This document shows positions 33,244 to 44,636 of a stretch of DNA of 64,000 nucleotides, piece by piece. Position 1 is the first letter of the stretch; every line of letters begins with the position of its first letter. A model generated the notes under the pieces. The model saw only the letters and a program-made list of their open reading frames with translations. It ran no database searches and was not told the DNA's origin. Source of the DNA: Macrosoma leucophasiata (Eukaryota; Arthropoda; Insecta; Lepidoptera; Hedylidae). The translations under genes and the position numbers were made by a program. Location of the stretch: NCBI GenBank assembly GCA_036365455.1, contig JAWQUS010000009.1, forward strand, positions 3,316,001 through 3,380,000, given 5' to 3'.

Positions 33244-34185
33244 ATTATTTCACTAATTTATTCATTGTTCATATTATATTATTATTATTTATTATTATTA
33301 TCTAACAGTTTACAGGTCAACAATTGCACTAAACATCCTAAGGATGTTGAAGATCAAATCATCAAAATTGATACGAAATAAAACTGAATGAGATTGGTCT
33401 AAGGTTCAGTTGCACCAAAATATTTGGTAAAGTTATGGTTTCTGTTAAATTTAACAAATAAATATATACATATATATATAAGTAAATATTATTTACTTTA
33501 GCTGTGACTGTGAAATGCGTTGCACCAGCGTAGTTTTGTCTGAGTTAAAGTTATCAGGGAAGACTGCTTCCCTTATTATCTGACAGAAAATTAAGGTTCA
33601 CTTTGACATTAACCAGCACAGCTCGGCCATTTATGGTTAGCGGTAAAAGTAATGGCGTCATTTAACAATTTTCAAATGGTGCAACTCACTTTTATTTAAA
33701 CGGTACTTTAACAAAGTTATCTTACTCTGTATACTCGTTTGTGACTTTCATGATATTAAGTCTTTTTTCAGTGAAATAGGAATTAAATATACAGTCTTCT
33801 CTATTTTAAAAGTAATGTTATAGACTGCTCATTTAGGAAACATAACACAATGTCACGAACAAGTGAGTCATGTATCTCTTTAAACATTCATAGCATTAAC
33901 TACAAATTAGAGCTGGTCTGAATTTAAACAGCACTTGTTGCGCCTGGCCTTCTGCCAGGTGCCTCGGCATAAATCTGCTTTGGTCGCTCAAGGGTACTAC
34001 GACTGGTTCAGTTAATTCAATACTGCGGCCCAGAGAGATGTCGGCTTCGGTTTTGTTCTGTTATCTGGCTATTGGTTCTATATTGGGTGTTTACTGGATA
34101 TGGGCTGAATCAATCTTATAGGCCATATGATGATACATTTTGCTAACAAATATTTTTTTAATATATCGTAATCATGTATCGTCAT
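33244..34185. other. AT-rich DNA with small microsatellites
   Basis: (TTA/ATT)n at 33240-33302 and AT-rich TATA repeats at 33462-33482. No gene. Confidence 0.55.
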
Positions 34186-34380
34186 GTAACCATGACCAAA
34201 AAGGTCGAGTTCTGTCTGATGGTGGGGTCAAACGTCTTAGGAATCGGCGTGCATGCATGAAGAGAATGATGAAGGTAGACGACGCACGAGAGGTATGTTA
34301 GGACCGGAATATCTGGCATTCTACACTCTCTGCCTACCCCGTTAGGGACCTGGCGTGAAAATACATACATACATGTGTCG
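34186..34380 (+). pseudogene. LINE 3' end with ACAT tail
   Basis: Last ~60 codons of the LINE also found on the minus strand at 35705: VLSDGGVKRLRNRRACMKRM, then STLSAYPVRDLA. One in-frame stop is seen (GTATGTTAG at ~34298). Ends in repeated ACAT (34362-34375), a typical tail for simple-repeat-ended LINEs. Confidence 0.72.
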
Positions 34381-34924
34381 TATTTGCGGATTTACTCTCG
34401 TATACCACTACTCCCATCTTTTTCAATGTAAGTTAATTACTTACATATTGAACCTAATAACAAAATATTTCATAATATCCAAGCCAAATCAATCAGTAAA
34501 ATCCGATGTCTCTAGCAAATAACTATTTGAGAACACTTTTAATCACAGTCCGTCTCTTTTAGTTCAAAGAATCCAATACGGCTATAACAGGCTGTTATTC
34601 TTGGCTAATGAAAGGAGGGGTCCGACGTCAATAATTAGTTTCTTTGTATTGATGCCCCTTATTTGTGCCTCTGAGTCGTGAACCGGAGAATTTTACTGTT
34701 TTCCTGCCTTCGTTAAATATTGCTTTGTAATTATCGCTGCTGGCAACTTGAAAACGTGTTTCGCTTATAGGTACCTACATTTTAAATCCTTCCTGCTACT
34801 GTTATTGAAAGAAAGGCTCTAATGATGCAGGGCTCGAGTGGGTAGGCACTTAATTAACCGACGCATTACTATATTATAACCTCTCTGCCATAAAATAGTA
34901 TAATAGCGCTTAGCGCTTTTTTAT
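34381..34924. other. No feature recognised
   Basis: AT-rich with no credible frame. Confidence 0.5.
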
Positions 34925-35165
34925 TTAATGAAGGACCAAACAAGCATCCAATTCAGATCGATGGTAAGTGAATACTGTACCCTATGAACATCTACACAAA
35001 ATCCAGAGATTTCCGTGCAGATGCACTGCCACTCCAGAGGCCTAAGTTATTAAGTATCATCCATTAGTACCACCTCACCGGAACACGACAGCGCTGAACA
35101 CTATCATTTAGCGGTAAAAAATTAGGGAGTCACTGGAGCTCTACCACCACTGTGCTAGGGCAAAT
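34925..35165 (+). repeat. Dispersed repeat family A
   Basis: ACCAAACAAGCATCCAATTC, ACATCTACACAAAATCCAG, AGAGATTTCCGTGCAGATGC and GAGCTCTACCACCACTG in family order. Confidence 0.65.
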
Positions 35166-35704
35166 CACGGTATTTAACTTTCACTCGGTATTTCATTTCT
35201 GTACACAAGCAAATAAGATGAAAAAAAATCGACGTGTGGCACTCGGGGACTGCCGCGGTAAAGCTATTGCATAGCATTTTGTATCAACTTATGCAATTAT
35301 AATTATTTATTTATTTTATTTATGCAGTATTTCTTTTTTTCTTTGATATTAATTCAAGTTACACTTTTTGAGCGTGGTGACCGATAAGAAAACAATTTTT
35401 TTTCTTTTTTTTAATAAAAAAGTTATATTTGTATTATTTTACAATACATATAAACAGCTGCTTATGTATTCGTCCGATTTCGGAGCAGCTCGTCTCGATT
35501 CGTGCGAGCTTCGTAGAGTCGTACAATACGTCTAGTTGCACGCACACAAACACCGTGTCGAAGACTGCCGAAAAGAAACGACGTTAGACAATGCACGGCC
35601 TTCAAGCCACACCTCCGTGCCCATCGGAGTGGGGAGCGTGAGGTTTTTTCGTTACGGAGTTTCTGGATTCGGTCCCCGCGCTCAAGGCCCTCGATTGATA
35701 TTCA
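35166..35704. other. No feature recognised
   Basis: Contains T-runs (35395-35410). 35480-35700 is somewhat GC-richer but shows no motif. Confidence 0.45.
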
Positions 35705-36790
35705 CATTAAATGTATGTATCTTCACGCCAGGTCCCTAACGGGGTAGGCAGAGAGTGTAGAGCGCCAGACATCCCGGTTCTGACAAACCTCTCGTGCCTC
35801 GTCTACCTTCATCATTCTCTTCATACATGCACGCCGATTCCTAAGACTTTTGACCCCACCATCAGACAGAACTCGACCTATTTGGTCATGGTAGGTCAGC
35901 CTTGGTCTTCCTGGGCCTCTGCAACCATCCACATTCGCATTGTATATCTGTTTAGTCATTCGCTCATTCGACATTCTTTCTATATGCCCGAACCATCGGA
36001 GCATGCCTTTTTTCATTTTTACACCGATACTATCATTCAAACAGTCTCTTTCTTACATCTTCATTACGAACGCTATCGGTGAGTGATACACCGCAGATCT
36101 TGCGCAAAGATCTCATCTCGACCGCGTTCAACTTACTTTCATGTTCTTTCCTGCATACCCAGCTCTCGCTTCCATATAAAAGCGTTGGAGTAAGTACAGC
36201 ATTATGTACGGCTAGTCGAGCCCGCTGGCTGAGATGTTTAGATTCTAGCAGCTTACCCAACGCTCCATTCACGCAATTCCCAGCAAGCACTCTTCTTTCT
36301 ATGTCAGTGGTGTACCTACCATCCTTGCTAAAAGCGCATCCAAGATATACAATTTCATCAACCTGTTCTAACACTGCATCATCTACTACTACCCTTGCAT
36401 TTGTTCTCTGTTCATCTCTTTCAAATACTAATACTTTAGTTTTATCCACATTCAATTGTAAGCCTTTCTCCATACTATCCTCTTTCATGACTGTGACTAG
36501 TGCTTGTAGCCCAGATGGTGTAGAGCTAACAATTACCGCATCATCTGCGTAAAGCAGACAGTTCACCACTAAGTCACCCATACGCACTCCCACATCCATC
36601 AACTTCACCCTCTGGAGGCATTTGTCCAGATATATAATAAACAGCCTAGACGAAAGCACGCAACCCTGTTTGACACCGATGTTAACATCAAACCAGGGTG
36701 ACATGTTACCATCTACCCGCACACATGCTTGACAGCTTACATACGTGGACTGTATTGCACGGAGCAGACTGCCATTAAATGTATGAAAAA
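35705..36790 (-). pseudogene. LINE reverse transcriptase fragment with YADD motif
   Basis: Minus-strand polymerase: SLLRAIQSTYVSCQACVRVD, WFDVNIGVKQGCVLS, LLYADDAVIVSS (catalytic YADD near 36545), then QARLAVHN-like and LLYGSESWVC segments, and in a second frame GMLRWFGHIERMS and STLSAYPVRDLA. One frameshift sits at about 36040 and the 5' part (endonuclease) is missing, with the break near 36785. The tail has ACAT units (35709-35720). It is the same family as 34186 in opposite orientation. Among insect LINEs this polymerase is often annotated as a type-1 element; I do not assign a clade. Confidence 0.85.
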
Positions 36791-37671
36791 ATGAAAAAAT
36801 ACCACGGGCAGCCTTGCCATACTATTATGGCTTTTTAAATTGTAATTTTACGGTACTGCAAATCAAGTAATAGTACAGACTACGCCTGCAATATCCGCCA
36901 TTGGATTACCTTCAGCATAAATAATAAAATTCCATGAGTAATATGTAGATCACACACACACAGATATCCATCTATCTCCTCCAAATAATTAACGATGCCA
37001 ATCAATAACAATTGTAGCGTCGAAGCAAACAGGGCGAACACAGACATACATCCAAACGTCAAAACGTCGCAACGGTGTAGGATAACTGAAATAACATATA
37101 TAGGATAGGTTAAAAGCTGAAATTGGCCTCGAGCTGCTTGTTACTAATACAGTACATGTGAACTGTACGACTGTCAAACGCAATTGCGAGCAACAATCAA
37201 TATTCTGTTACTGTGGCACTGCGTTGGATAGGAAATCTAACTTTGTTGGGTTGTTCAGATAGGTTTTGTGTGTCAGATATTATGTTCGGATATTTTTGTT
37301 TTGTTTAATTTAAAACTGATAACCTTTACTGAAGATATTACTTAGAATGTGTTATCTGTACTACCTTCACGTTAAATTCCTTACAAGGTGGGTAAAAGAA
37401 GTAAGTGGAAAGTCGAAACATCTTTGTATTTTCGAACTTTGAGTGCTTCTTGAGTAAAGTATTAATTACTACAAATTAAAAAAAATAGGAAGGATATGGT
37501 TTTTAATGTCCAAAAGCGTAAGAGCCTATATGCGTATATAGGTTTGCGGAATATTTAGTTCCGTTGTATTAGGCCCCAATAGATTAGCAAAAACATAGTA
37601 TCTACTTAGTAAATTGGCACAAAATCATCTTCTATTAGAGTGCTAAGGGAGTTCTTTCTGTAAAAGTTCGA
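36791..37671. other. AT-rich DNA without a gene
   Basis: No feature recognised. Confidence 0.5.
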
Positions 37672-37915
37672 AGGCGTAGGCACCACCGCATTACCTAATC
37701 TATCTGCCGCCAAATGGTAGTATTCAGCACTTTCGTGTTCTGGTTAAATGTTAATGTATAGCCCCGTAATAACTATCACAAAGACAAAACAACTAAGGTC
37801 TCAGGGGTGGCAATGCATTTGTATTTTGACCTGTGGGACATAGGCTGCATTTGTAATTCAACATCAGTCTATGTAAACTGCATGCTTGTTTACCACCTTC
37901 GTTTAATATTAAATC
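37672..37915 (-). repeat. Dispersed repeat family A
   Basis: Near-complete minus copy: GGCGTAGGCACCACCGCATT, CTGCCGCCAAATGGTAG, CAGGGGTGGCAATGCATTTG and AACTGCATGCTTGTTTACC. Confidence 0.7.
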
Positions 37916-37944
37916 TAAAAAAGTTGTATAATAAATAATAATAA

Positions 37945-38285
37945 TAATGGCAACCTATTATACGTCCCACTGCTGGGCACGAGTCTCTCCCCTTTTTCGG
38001 GAGAGGCCTGGAACTTACTCCACCACGCTGCTCCAATGCGGATTGGTGGAGATACGGGGTTAGTGGCCAACCCGCTGTCGGATGTTTTCAAACCACCCAT
38101 AAGGCTTCCAACAAGGTTTAACGACTGTTATCTATCAATAGCAACCGGGACCGACGGCTTATAACGTGCCCACCGAAGCACGGAAACGCGCATTAGCGGT
38201 CACCCATCACACACCCAACTGCATCGGTAGTGCTTAACCGAGTAGATTGCTTATGATCTACACAAGACACAGAACCATGCGCGAA
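37945..38285. repeat. Common insect dispersed repeat (CCCACTGCTGGGCA type)
   Basis: CGTCCCACTGCTGGGCACG, CTCCACCACGCTGCTCCAAT, GCGGATTGGTGGAG, CGGGACCGACGGCTTATAAC and CGAAGCACGGAAACGCGCAT form a pattern I recognise from many lepidopteran genomes. Single copy here, non-coding. Confidence 0.6.
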
Positions 38286-38903
38286 TCAAAAAAAAAGTAA
38301 TATGGATATATTATTTTACAAACACTCAATTATACGAACACTGAAAAGCTCTTATTGCTAGCTCAAGTTTATTGATCTTATAGAATGCAATTACCAATTA
38401 AATTAACATTAAATTTAATTATATTAGGTATGTAATTTAATCACTGCTCTATGTTTTCTAAAAATCTCTTGTTGTCTTAATAAACCAGTTAAAAGTGTAT
38501 CACCGTTACAATAGGGAAACTATTTTTTAAATCCATAGGTAGAGGCAGTTTGTCAAGAATCTCGTTTACTTAGATATTGGATTTGATTAACTGCAACGAT
38601 CGTAAAGCAGCTGCATGGTTAAACCGGCAGAGAAACTTCCAGGAGTTCACCTATCCAACTTTATTGTGGGCACCTCGTACGCCGCGCTCGCATTATAATG
38701 ACAAAACGGATTTCAGAATCAAGTTTGTGCACTAGCTTGGGAAGTGCAGTGAAAACTTGTTTTTTACTTGGTTGTTTTGGTAATATTAAACTGTAGGTAG
38801 GAGCATGAAAGGTATATATTTTTATGGGACTGTTGTTAAATTTTAATCAATTATGTTGTCTGAAATGAATGGATAAATAAAATAAAACAGTGCTGTACAT
38901 TTA
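38286..38903. other. AT-rich DNA without a gene
   Basis: No feature recognised. Confidence 0.5.
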
Positions 38904-39049
38904 CCCCCTTGTTCATAAACGTACATTATATACGTTTTAGCTATAGAATGCTTTGTCTTTGTCAGTTGCATTGTCAAATGTGCAGGATAGAAAAAGACAA
39001 AAGAGAGATTAGCAACACTATAGCTAAAATACGTTTATGAATAAGGGGG
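38904..39049. mobile_element. PIF/Harbinger-like MITE, 146 bp
   Basis: Ends CCCCCTTGTTCATAAACGTA and TACGTTTATGAATAAGGGGG are inverted repeats with one mismatch, flanked by TTA on both sides (38901-38903, 39050-39052). A 3-bp TTA duplication is the PIF/Harbinger signature. A diverged sister lies at 52275-52390. Confidence 0.8.
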
Positions 39050-39077
39050 TTATATTTTACCAATTTTACCTTAGCGT

Positions 39078-39701
39078 CCTACTCACTTTGATCTGCCAAA
39101 AATTAATGCTTTATTTAACACAGATTTTTTAAATGTATTCGTAAGCAGTATTCATCATTATAACAATTGAATTGCACCAACAAATTGAACCGAGAAATTG
39201 TCGGTTCGATTCTTTTTTGGATACAAAAAATGCTATTGTATGTATTGTTTTTTATGTAATGGAAGTGGCAAACAAGCATGCATTTCACATTGATGTTAAG
39301 TGATGACTGCAGCCTATAGACACCCACATGAAGACCAAAGTCAAAATGCAGATGCGTTACCGCTCCTGAGGCCTAAGGTGTTATGCATCTGTGCCGGAAA
39401 TTACAGGGCCCTACATTACCACCTGACCGGAACACGATAGTACTGAACACGATCATTTAACGGCAATTATATTGGGTGATGCGGTGGTGCCTACGCCCGC
39501 GAGCTCCGTCACTGGAGCTCTACCACCAGTCCTACTTACTTTATCTGCCAAATATCAATGCTTTATTTAGCACTAATTTTTTTAATTGATTCACAAGCAG
39601 AATTATCATTATAACGATTCAATTGCACCAACATATTGAACTGCGAAATTGTCGGTTCGATTATTTTTTGGATACAATTAAATGCTATTGTATGTATTGT
39701 T
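39078..39701 (+). repeat. Family A copy flanked by ~172-bp direct repeats
   Basis: 39078-39250 and 39531-39701 are about 80-85% alike (CAATGCTTTATTTA, AATTGCACCAACA, AAATTGTCGGTTCGATT, GGATACAA, TATTGTATGTATTGTTT). Exactly between them is a family A copy (GTGGCAAACAAGCATGCA to CTCTACCACCAG). Confidence 0.75.
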
Positions 39702-40539
39702 TGCATCAGCACACTGCAAAACATTTATTTGCAACTCAGTTATCCATCATTTTTTTTCACCGATTGCCACGTTTACCTCACATGTTCCTCCACAATTCCA
39801 TCAGTACACTTGGCCCCAGATAATCCGTACAGACGGACGCTCAGTAATTGGATTTTCGTTAGCACCGGAACCTTGATAAATTGAAAATTGATCAAAAAAA
39901 GCAACACGTGCCGTTTCATACCACACGTTTCGACATAAATCGCTTCCAGTTGAGTTTTTGAAGTTTCAGTATATATTTTTCCTACTGCATCAAGCTAAAA
40001 AGACATGAAATGAACTGTCTATGTAATAATGTATTATTATATTCACGCGTTGCCACTTCGATAATTCATTAAATATGAAGTAAATAATTTGTATAAATTA
40101 TTCCAAAATATATTTTTTTATGAAAAGTTTAATGTTTGAAGTGCAAATCAAATACATTTAGCAAGGAACGTACATACCAAATTTCAGTTTTCTATTACCA
40201 GTGGTAAACCTATTTATAACAGAACTTGAATCTGGGTATATCGCGCCTGTATTCCTCGAAGGGTTAAATGTAAGTACGCATTTCATGCATATAGGAGTAT
40301 TTAACCCGCTGTGGAATACAAACATTCATGAATCGTTAGTTACATTTGATGAGTCTGTTGACATCTCCGGGCGTATTACTTAACTTTGAAGGAGAATTTG
40401 GAAAAAATACACAACTCCAATAATACAGCCGACCCGGAGATTGAGACCAGGGAGCTCAGTATAACAGTAATAGGAATATTCGTTGACCATCACTACTATT
40501 TCCCTACTTCCCTACTATCCCTACTTCCCTACTATAATA
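39702..40539. other. No feature recognised
   Basis: AT-rich. Short frames near 39623-39884 and 40201-40604 lack known motifs. Confidence 0.5.
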
Positions 40540-40725
40540 TTATAAATGCGAAAGTAACTCTGTCTGTCTGTCTGTCTGTTACCTTTTCACGTCCAAACGA
40601 CTGAACCGATTTTAATTTAATTGAAATTTGGTACAGAGATAGAGCTGACTTTGAGAAAGAACATAGGCTACTGAATTATTTATAAAACCATTTCCACGCG
40701 GGCAAAGACGCTGGCAACAGCTAGT
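40540..40725 (+). repeat. TCTG-microsatellite-associated repeat (Helitron-like)
   Basis: ATTATAAATGCGAAAGTAAC, (TCTG)5, TTCACGTCCAAACGACTG, TTTGGTACAGAGATAGAG, AGAACATAGGCTACTG and the CAACAGCTAGTT end. Confidence 0.7.
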
Positions 40726-41034
40726 TAGACATAAATGTAGGAATCCTTTCCATTAACATGAAATCTTCATCCATAGGTGATCCATAACGTATACAGTTAC
40801 ACAACGTTCATTTAACGATCAAGTCCAAAACTTACCAACGTTAATACAAATCTCAGGAGAACCGACTTTAAACGTTTCATCAGAACCTTGAAATGAGGTC
40901 GGCATTGTCAGAAATGTCCTTGTGAGCGACAAATCACACGAGTGGCGCTCAGTTAATATCTCAAGTTCAAGTCGTCTCACCTCAATCGTCTCATGTATTT
41001 AAGTCGTAGTTAGAATTGATTTCTATAACGGCGG
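40726..41034. other. No feature recognised
   Basis: About 300 bp of unassigned DNA. Confidence 0.45.
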
Positions 41035-41083
41035 ATCATGTGGTTATATTATAAACTAGCTGTTTATAATATAACCACATGAT
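41035..41083. repeat. Perfect 21-bp inverted repeat, 7-nt loop
   Basis: 41035-41055 and 41063-41083 are exact reverse complements (ATCATGTGGTTATATTATAA...) around CTAGCTG. The loop equals the terminal motif of the Helitron-like repeats nearby. Confidence 0.9.
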
Positions 41084-41127
41084 GCTAGGAAGGACTTTTG
41101 GATACAACTTTTGTTTAAATTTGCATA

Positions 41128-42062
41128 ATAAACACTTTTGCGTAGCTAAAAAATTGTACTTTATAGTAATGCTTCTCTGTACATGATTAATGACGTATGG
41201 CCATCGGGGATAAAAGCACACAGGCTGCTGGGATTGCTAACACATGACTGACCACATATAACTGACCGTGCGAAAAATTGCTAATCATGTGTTTAAACGC
41301 GCAGTCGTATAAGTACCTACAACGTACAAACGTCCATCCTATGCAGAAGCGTATTCTCAAAAAGGCCATTTTAAATTTTAAACTGCTGTGCATAATATTT
41401 TTTATAGAGAATTATTATATAGTTTTGTAAAGTTTCAGTCAATTAGTGCTACTAACAGAGACTGAAAGATAAATTAGAGATCTATACATAATATATGCAC
41501 TGCGTAAGAGCCGACAGAAGTGAAAAACCATCACCACCATCGACACCACCACCATCACAACCACCACTGTCACCACTACCACCTCCACCACAAACGCCAC
41601 CAACGCCATCAACGCTATCAACGCCACCACCAACACTAACGCAATCAACCTCACCAAACACCTGCGCCACCAATGACACAATCGCCACAAAAACTACCAC
41701 CATCACTCTTAACGCCACCACCACTGCCACCAGGGTCACCAACAACACCTACGCCACCAACGACACCAATGACACCAATGACACCAATGACACCAACGCC
41801 ACCACCACAACCACTAACGCCACCAATGCCACCAACGCCTCTAGCGCCATCAAAACCACCACCACCACCACCATCACCATCATCAAAATTACATCCGAAA
41901 GACGTCCATCCGTCTCCGCTGGACAAAGCCTTTCCCGAAGATGCTCATAATAGTGTTGTGCGTCATGAGGAAAGAATATACCATAATAGCCACGCTTGAC
42001 ATGCTGATTAGTGATCATAGCGGCGATTGTTTCATGCCGGGACGCTGCTATGCGGTATAAAA
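41128..42062 (+). repeat. CACCAC-cored dispersed repeat, copy 2
   Basis: Longer version of 26028-26545 with the same left and right flanks. The core at 41520-41890 includes (CACCAATGA)n and CCACCAACG units. Frames in all phases stay open because units are multiples of three; the predicted peptides are Thr/Pro/Asn or Gly/Val runs. Confidence 0.75.
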
Positions 42063-42314
42063 TAATAAACAAACGACATCATTAGAGTTGCAACAAACAT
42101 TCGACATCTATTCGGTATTCGAACAACAAATTTCAGATCATTCTCTCAAAACTCCCTTATACTTTCCCTTTGGGCCAATATCAACTTTTTACGACCAATA
42201 TATCTAAGGGTTAATTGATCGTATCACCTCTTGCAGGTAGCCTTTCTACATCAATCCTATCAACATTAAAATTTGTTCTTGTTGTTTATGTACCAACATA
42301 ACATTTTTTACAAT

Positions 42315-42470
42315 TTTTGTCTGTCTGTCTGTTCTGGCTAATCTCTGGAACGGCTAGACAGATTTCGACGGGACTTTAATTGGTAGACAGCTGATGTAAT
42401 AAGATGTAACGTAAGCTACTTTTATTTTTTAATTAAATTCTACGGACGAAATCACGGGTACAGCTAACTA
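42315..42470 (+). repeat. TCTG-microsatellite-associated repeat, second subfamily
   Basis: (TCTG)3, GGCTAATCTCTGGAACGGCT, TTTCGACGGGACTTTAATTG, ACAGCTGATGTAATAAGATG and an ACAGCTAACTAGC end. It matches 48316-48440 inverted. Confidence 0.65.
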
Positions 42471-44636
42471 GCTGAACATATACAACTGTATATAAATATA
42501 TACATAGCGTAACCCATAAATGATGCAAACTGAATGGAACAAAGGAATGTCTGACAAATTAATTCATGATATACATTCAACTGGATTTGTAACACACGGT
42601 TGTTAATAGAGAACAGACCTGTGTAAACTAAAACAGCGTGTGACCTGAGATTACATTTGAGCGCCTTACTTATACCTCCCAATATTAAAACTACTTTGTA
42701 AAACACGATAGCTATTTATATCTACTGGTGCTTCAATTCTTAGATTATAAATATCCGATATGCCAAGGAAAGTATTGAAAACTTTCTGATTAATTTTTTT
42801 TTCTGATAAAATCAAGAAAGGAAAAGGTTCTATGTTCATAATCATAAATCATTTATCGCATCAACAAAATTTATATAAGTGCATAAATGGCATTAAAACC
42901 AAGCGATTAAATGACAAATTTTGTTCAGGTGTTTGTACGTTTTTTATGAATCTATGTTTACCAATTTCTCCGTCAATTGTGAACTGTTATTAAACACTAT
43001 TTCATGTTTAAAAGGGTATACTTTCGAAGTGGTTTCGTTGTCACCGACTTGGAACTGATGACATCATCATGATCATCAGTCATGGCATTCTAGGGAAATC
43101 GAGAGAAACCTTTAACACCTATGGAGATATAATGACTTGATTTTCTTAACTTATTCATGAATTTGCACTTGAGAGTTATCAATTCATGCTGCTGAGTCAA
43201 AGTTGGAAGCACTTCTGAATTGTAAGGGTTTACGAGGAAATACTTGTATACTCGTACATACATATGTCGATAAAAACACTAAATAGATCTAAACGAGATA
43301 AATAGAAAAAAAGGTTAAGTTACGTTGGTACCCATTTTAAAAATTAGAAAACTATGTATTATATCGTTCAGAGATGGCGGTAGCAGTAGCGCTGGACCGC
43401 TACAAAATCACTAAACTAGAAAGCAAAAAATATAAAATATAATATGTATTGAAATCCAAAGACAGCAACGCACACAACTATTTTTAATGAAACCTACTTG
43501 TAATATTTAGAAGTTATATGTAAATGGCATGTATAAATAAAAATGTAACGTGTTTCATAAATTTTATATTTTTACTGAAGTGATATTCTCACAGAATAGA
43601 TAAAATAAGGATAGAATGGCTAAAGACTCATTTTCTTAGAAACCGCTGTCGCCAGTTGCACGCATTGACATTGACACTACAGAGACAATTAAAACTGCAA
43701 TTGGTCAATTGAAATAGACCACTCCCAAACACTTCTCACAAAACTAACTCTTTCAACTTAAGTAATTCGGTTGCTTTTCGTATGCTCTGATTTCGCAAAG
43801 TTAAGACGTTTTGATTCGAAATATTCGAATGTTATAATTTTTTTTTTATATATAATTTGTCATGACCATAGATACAGAGTCTTTCAGTCCTATACATATT
43901 GACTTCACATTTCTTTAAATTAATGAATATCCATATGGAAGATGACGATGATTAAATGCTTCCATGAGGAATATGACGTGATGATGGGGTGGCTCCAGTA
44001 AACCGATGGGGACTTTACTGAAGTTTTTACGAAGTTTTGGAGGCAATACGAAAAATCACTTTTCACTTCATTATATCACTTTTTTACACTCGTGAACATT
44101 ATCGAATGCTTTATGATAAAAATCCCACCATTTTTACACATAAAAACGCGACTATACACACATTTCGAAAATAATATCACGCAGCGACACAGCTCTTTTC
44201 CGCGTTCCCGCCAAAACCTGTCATAATTTCCACAAACTGTATTACCAGTTTATAACATTTCCACAATGATCGTGCAATTACTGAACCATAGATAACATTT
44301 AAAATATTTTTAAAAAATGCACATCAATCCATTGACATAATGATAATAAATGTGTGGCATACTTTTTACGTTCGATTAAATTAATTTCTAATAGTTATTA
44401 TCGTGATATATAAAAAACATCCAATACTGATACTAATTTTTCACAAATTATTTCGTGGAAAAAATTATTTATTCAAATTATTTAATTAATTAAAAATATT
44501 TATATTATTTTATCGACCTTTTATCTTATTATCGAAATTGGTGTTTTTGTTAAACAATATTTTTAATGAATTATTTTTATTTTATTTTATTGAGATGTTT
44601 AGTGAAAACCGTGCTCAGAAGCTAATATTGTCGCAG
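42471..44636. other. 2.1 kb AT-rich DNA without a gene
   Basis: The longest stretch in the window without a recognised repeat. No coding frame above 80 codons, no splice-flanked exon that I can recognise. T-run at 43838-43848. Confidence 0.6.

Noticed and set aside
41520..41890. CRISPR-like array
   Set aside because: Units are short, contiguous and without spacers; a eukaryotic minisatellite.
41482..42072. Gly/Val-rich and Thr/Asn-rich frames on both strands
   Set aside because: Same CACCAC repeat core; open in several frames at once.
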